64,000 bases of DNA from Mesostigma viride (Eukaryota > Streptophyta > Mesostigmatophyceae > Mesostigmatales > Mesostigmataceae): contig RPFO01000084.1 in NCBI GenBank assembly GCA_009746045.1, forward strand, positions 762,176 through 826,175. The letters are read 5' to 3'. Both the position numbers and the translations under genes were made by a program. Below are positions 62,756 to 64,000 of the stretch, one piece after another (position 1 is the stretch's first letter; every line of letters starts with the position of its first letter). The notes under the pieces are model-generated. The model did not search any database. It saw only the letters and a list, made by a program, of their open reading frames with translations, and was not told the origin of the DNA.

Positions 62756-63188
62756 ATGACGGCAACAGTCACAAGCAGGCTCTCCTTGGCTTCATTAACT
62801 GCTGCATTGCCAAGCAGGACAGCGTCGGCCCCCACTGGCCAGCGTGTTCGCCAACTACGGCACCGTCAAAACCAGGCTTTTCTTGATGTTGTAAGACATG
62901 CACGTCCCGGTATGGTTCACCGGCGGCAATGTGTCGTTGCCGCAGGGGGGCCATCGGCGGATGCGACACCGGTGCCCGTCGTCCAAGGGAAGAAGTTGCT
63001 GGATTTATTCCCAGAAGAAAACGTTGTGGAGAGCAGCGGCTTGAGTCGAGCGCACCACGCGCTCCGGAGCGATTGCGCGGCCCTCATGCTCGCGCTGTCT
63101 AAAATTGACCTCTCAAAAGGAGGGCGCTACGCCGACATTTTTAAGAGGTTTCTCGACCAATTTGTCATCTTCATCTTGATGCATCACG
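62756..63188 (+). CDS. Hemerythrin-like protein H3, first exon (gene continues past window or is broken)
   Basis: ATG at 62756 was chosen over the upstream in-frame start because the leader then resembles those of H1 and H2. The exon encodes a ~70-residue Ser/Ala/Arg-rich leader, then LLDLFPEENVVESSGLSRAH, His100 (AHHALR; first ligand) and, at the end, LMHH (His143, His144), ending in phase 1 like H1 and H2. It is closest to H1 (CAALMLALSKIDLSKGGRYA). The next exon, expected to begin with an EDN.xFP motif, is not visible before 64000, so it lies beyond the window or is lost. A second donor 27 nt downstream (63215/63216) is discussed in the findings. Confidence 0.8.
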
Positions 63189-64000
63189 GTGAGTACATTA
63201 TCTGGATGCACCACGGTGGGTACCAGCCCACCCCCCGTCCTTCTCTTTGGGTATCAGGGGTCAAGGGCATCTGAACTGATACCACGTGAGGAGGCCTTGC
63301 ACCCGCTGCGTGTTAACAAGTCGTATAATTCAAGTGGTGTGAACCAACAAATCCCCTGTGACCATCAATAGGCTTATAACTAAATGCTCATCATATCTTA
63401 TCAGTACTATTATTCACCGATAGCTTATATCTAACAGTACCAGGTCACTCTTGTGCTCATAATTGGAGCTGCCTCCCGGCAGTTGCAGTAATGCCAAACG
63501 ATTAATGATTAACGTCGACTGATGATTGGCGATTAATGATTAACAATTCACGAGTCACGAGTCACGAGTCACGATTCATGACGTTTAAGAGCACGTGGAG
63601 CTCGGAACAGGCGCATGTTGGCCCATTTTAATCGTAGCTGCCGTGTAACAGCAAGGCTCTCAATAACTTAGAAGTCAGGATACCTTGCACCCCTGAACCA
63701 GACATTTCGGCTACAACAGGACCATTCAAATATTTTCTGCAGGAATGGCTAACTATCCCCAGCAGTGTGGGCAGAATTTCGTTGTGTCCCACATATAGCA
63801 AGGGATCTGTCCTCAGCTTTGGGTCTTGGAATGTATACGGAGAATACAAGGGTGTGACCAGGGTGTCCACGCGATGCACTGCGATTCGTCAGGTTACCCT
63901 GTATATGCATGCTAGTTGGATGGCATGGGTCTGTGCCCCCTAAGGGAGGTCATTTAACCTGCTCGCTAGCTTATGCCCCAAAATGCACACACGCAAACAT
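63189..64000. other. H3 intron 1 or 3' flank, no exon seen
   Basis: Searched by eye for the second hemerythrin exon without success. It contains short direct repeats (GATTAATGATTAAC, CGAGTCACGAGTCACG) near 63500-63570. Confidence 0.4.

Overview
The window is nuclear DNA of a eukaryote, most likely a green alga (Chlorophyta). Host coding exons are GC-rich, introns are long and follow GT-AG, the best-resolved gene is a plant-type prenylcysteine methylesterase, and a chlorophyte-type TGTAA poly(A) signal lies just past that gene's stop. Species cannot be named from the sequence.

Host genes. (1) An isoprenylcysteine methylesterase (ICME) gene on the minus strand, 10650-16512, with six phase-consistent exons; its 5' exon was not found. 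(2) A divergent, less certain plus-strand gene at 18269-20795 with a targeting-peptide-like start and one C-terminal membrane segment. (3) Three hemerythrin-like paralogues: H1 (25883-30040, minus), H2 (57337-60994, minus) and H3 (from 62756, plus, cut by the window end). H1 and H2 have three exons with identical intron positions and phases and all metal-ligand residues; H2 and H3 are head-to-head.

Most of the rest is transposable elements, many nested. One group of non-LTR retroposons shares a terminal RNA hairpin followed by a (TTAA)n-type tail, not poly(A). It includes 5'-truncated ORF2 (reverse transcriptase) copies and two families, called here ORF1-a and ORF1-b, that carry only an ORF1-like protein. 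The ORF1-a copy at 22202-24201 has an 8-bp target-site duplication and appears complete without any reverse transcriptase, so it looks like a HAL1-style parasite of the ORF2 LINE. Two nested stacks are readable: 21770-25856 (ORF2 containing ORF1-a and a TGTC...GACA insertion) and 33147-38330 (ORF2 containing ORF1-a containing two TGTC...GACA insertions). The TGTC...GACA insertions all have 4-bp target-site duplications.

Other repeats: a tRNA-like SINE family (2838-3620; 32059-32840), a repeat with internal hairpins (four copies), perfect 56-bp inverted repeats at 42084 and 54201 that may end a 12.1-kb DNA transposon, giant (CATC)n arrays seeded in a LINE 3' UTR, and several minisatellites. 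Around 42591-43701, inside the putative 12.1-kb element, lies a coherent three-exon gene of unknown family.

All calls come from reading the sequence by eye. No database search, fold prediction or alignment program was run.
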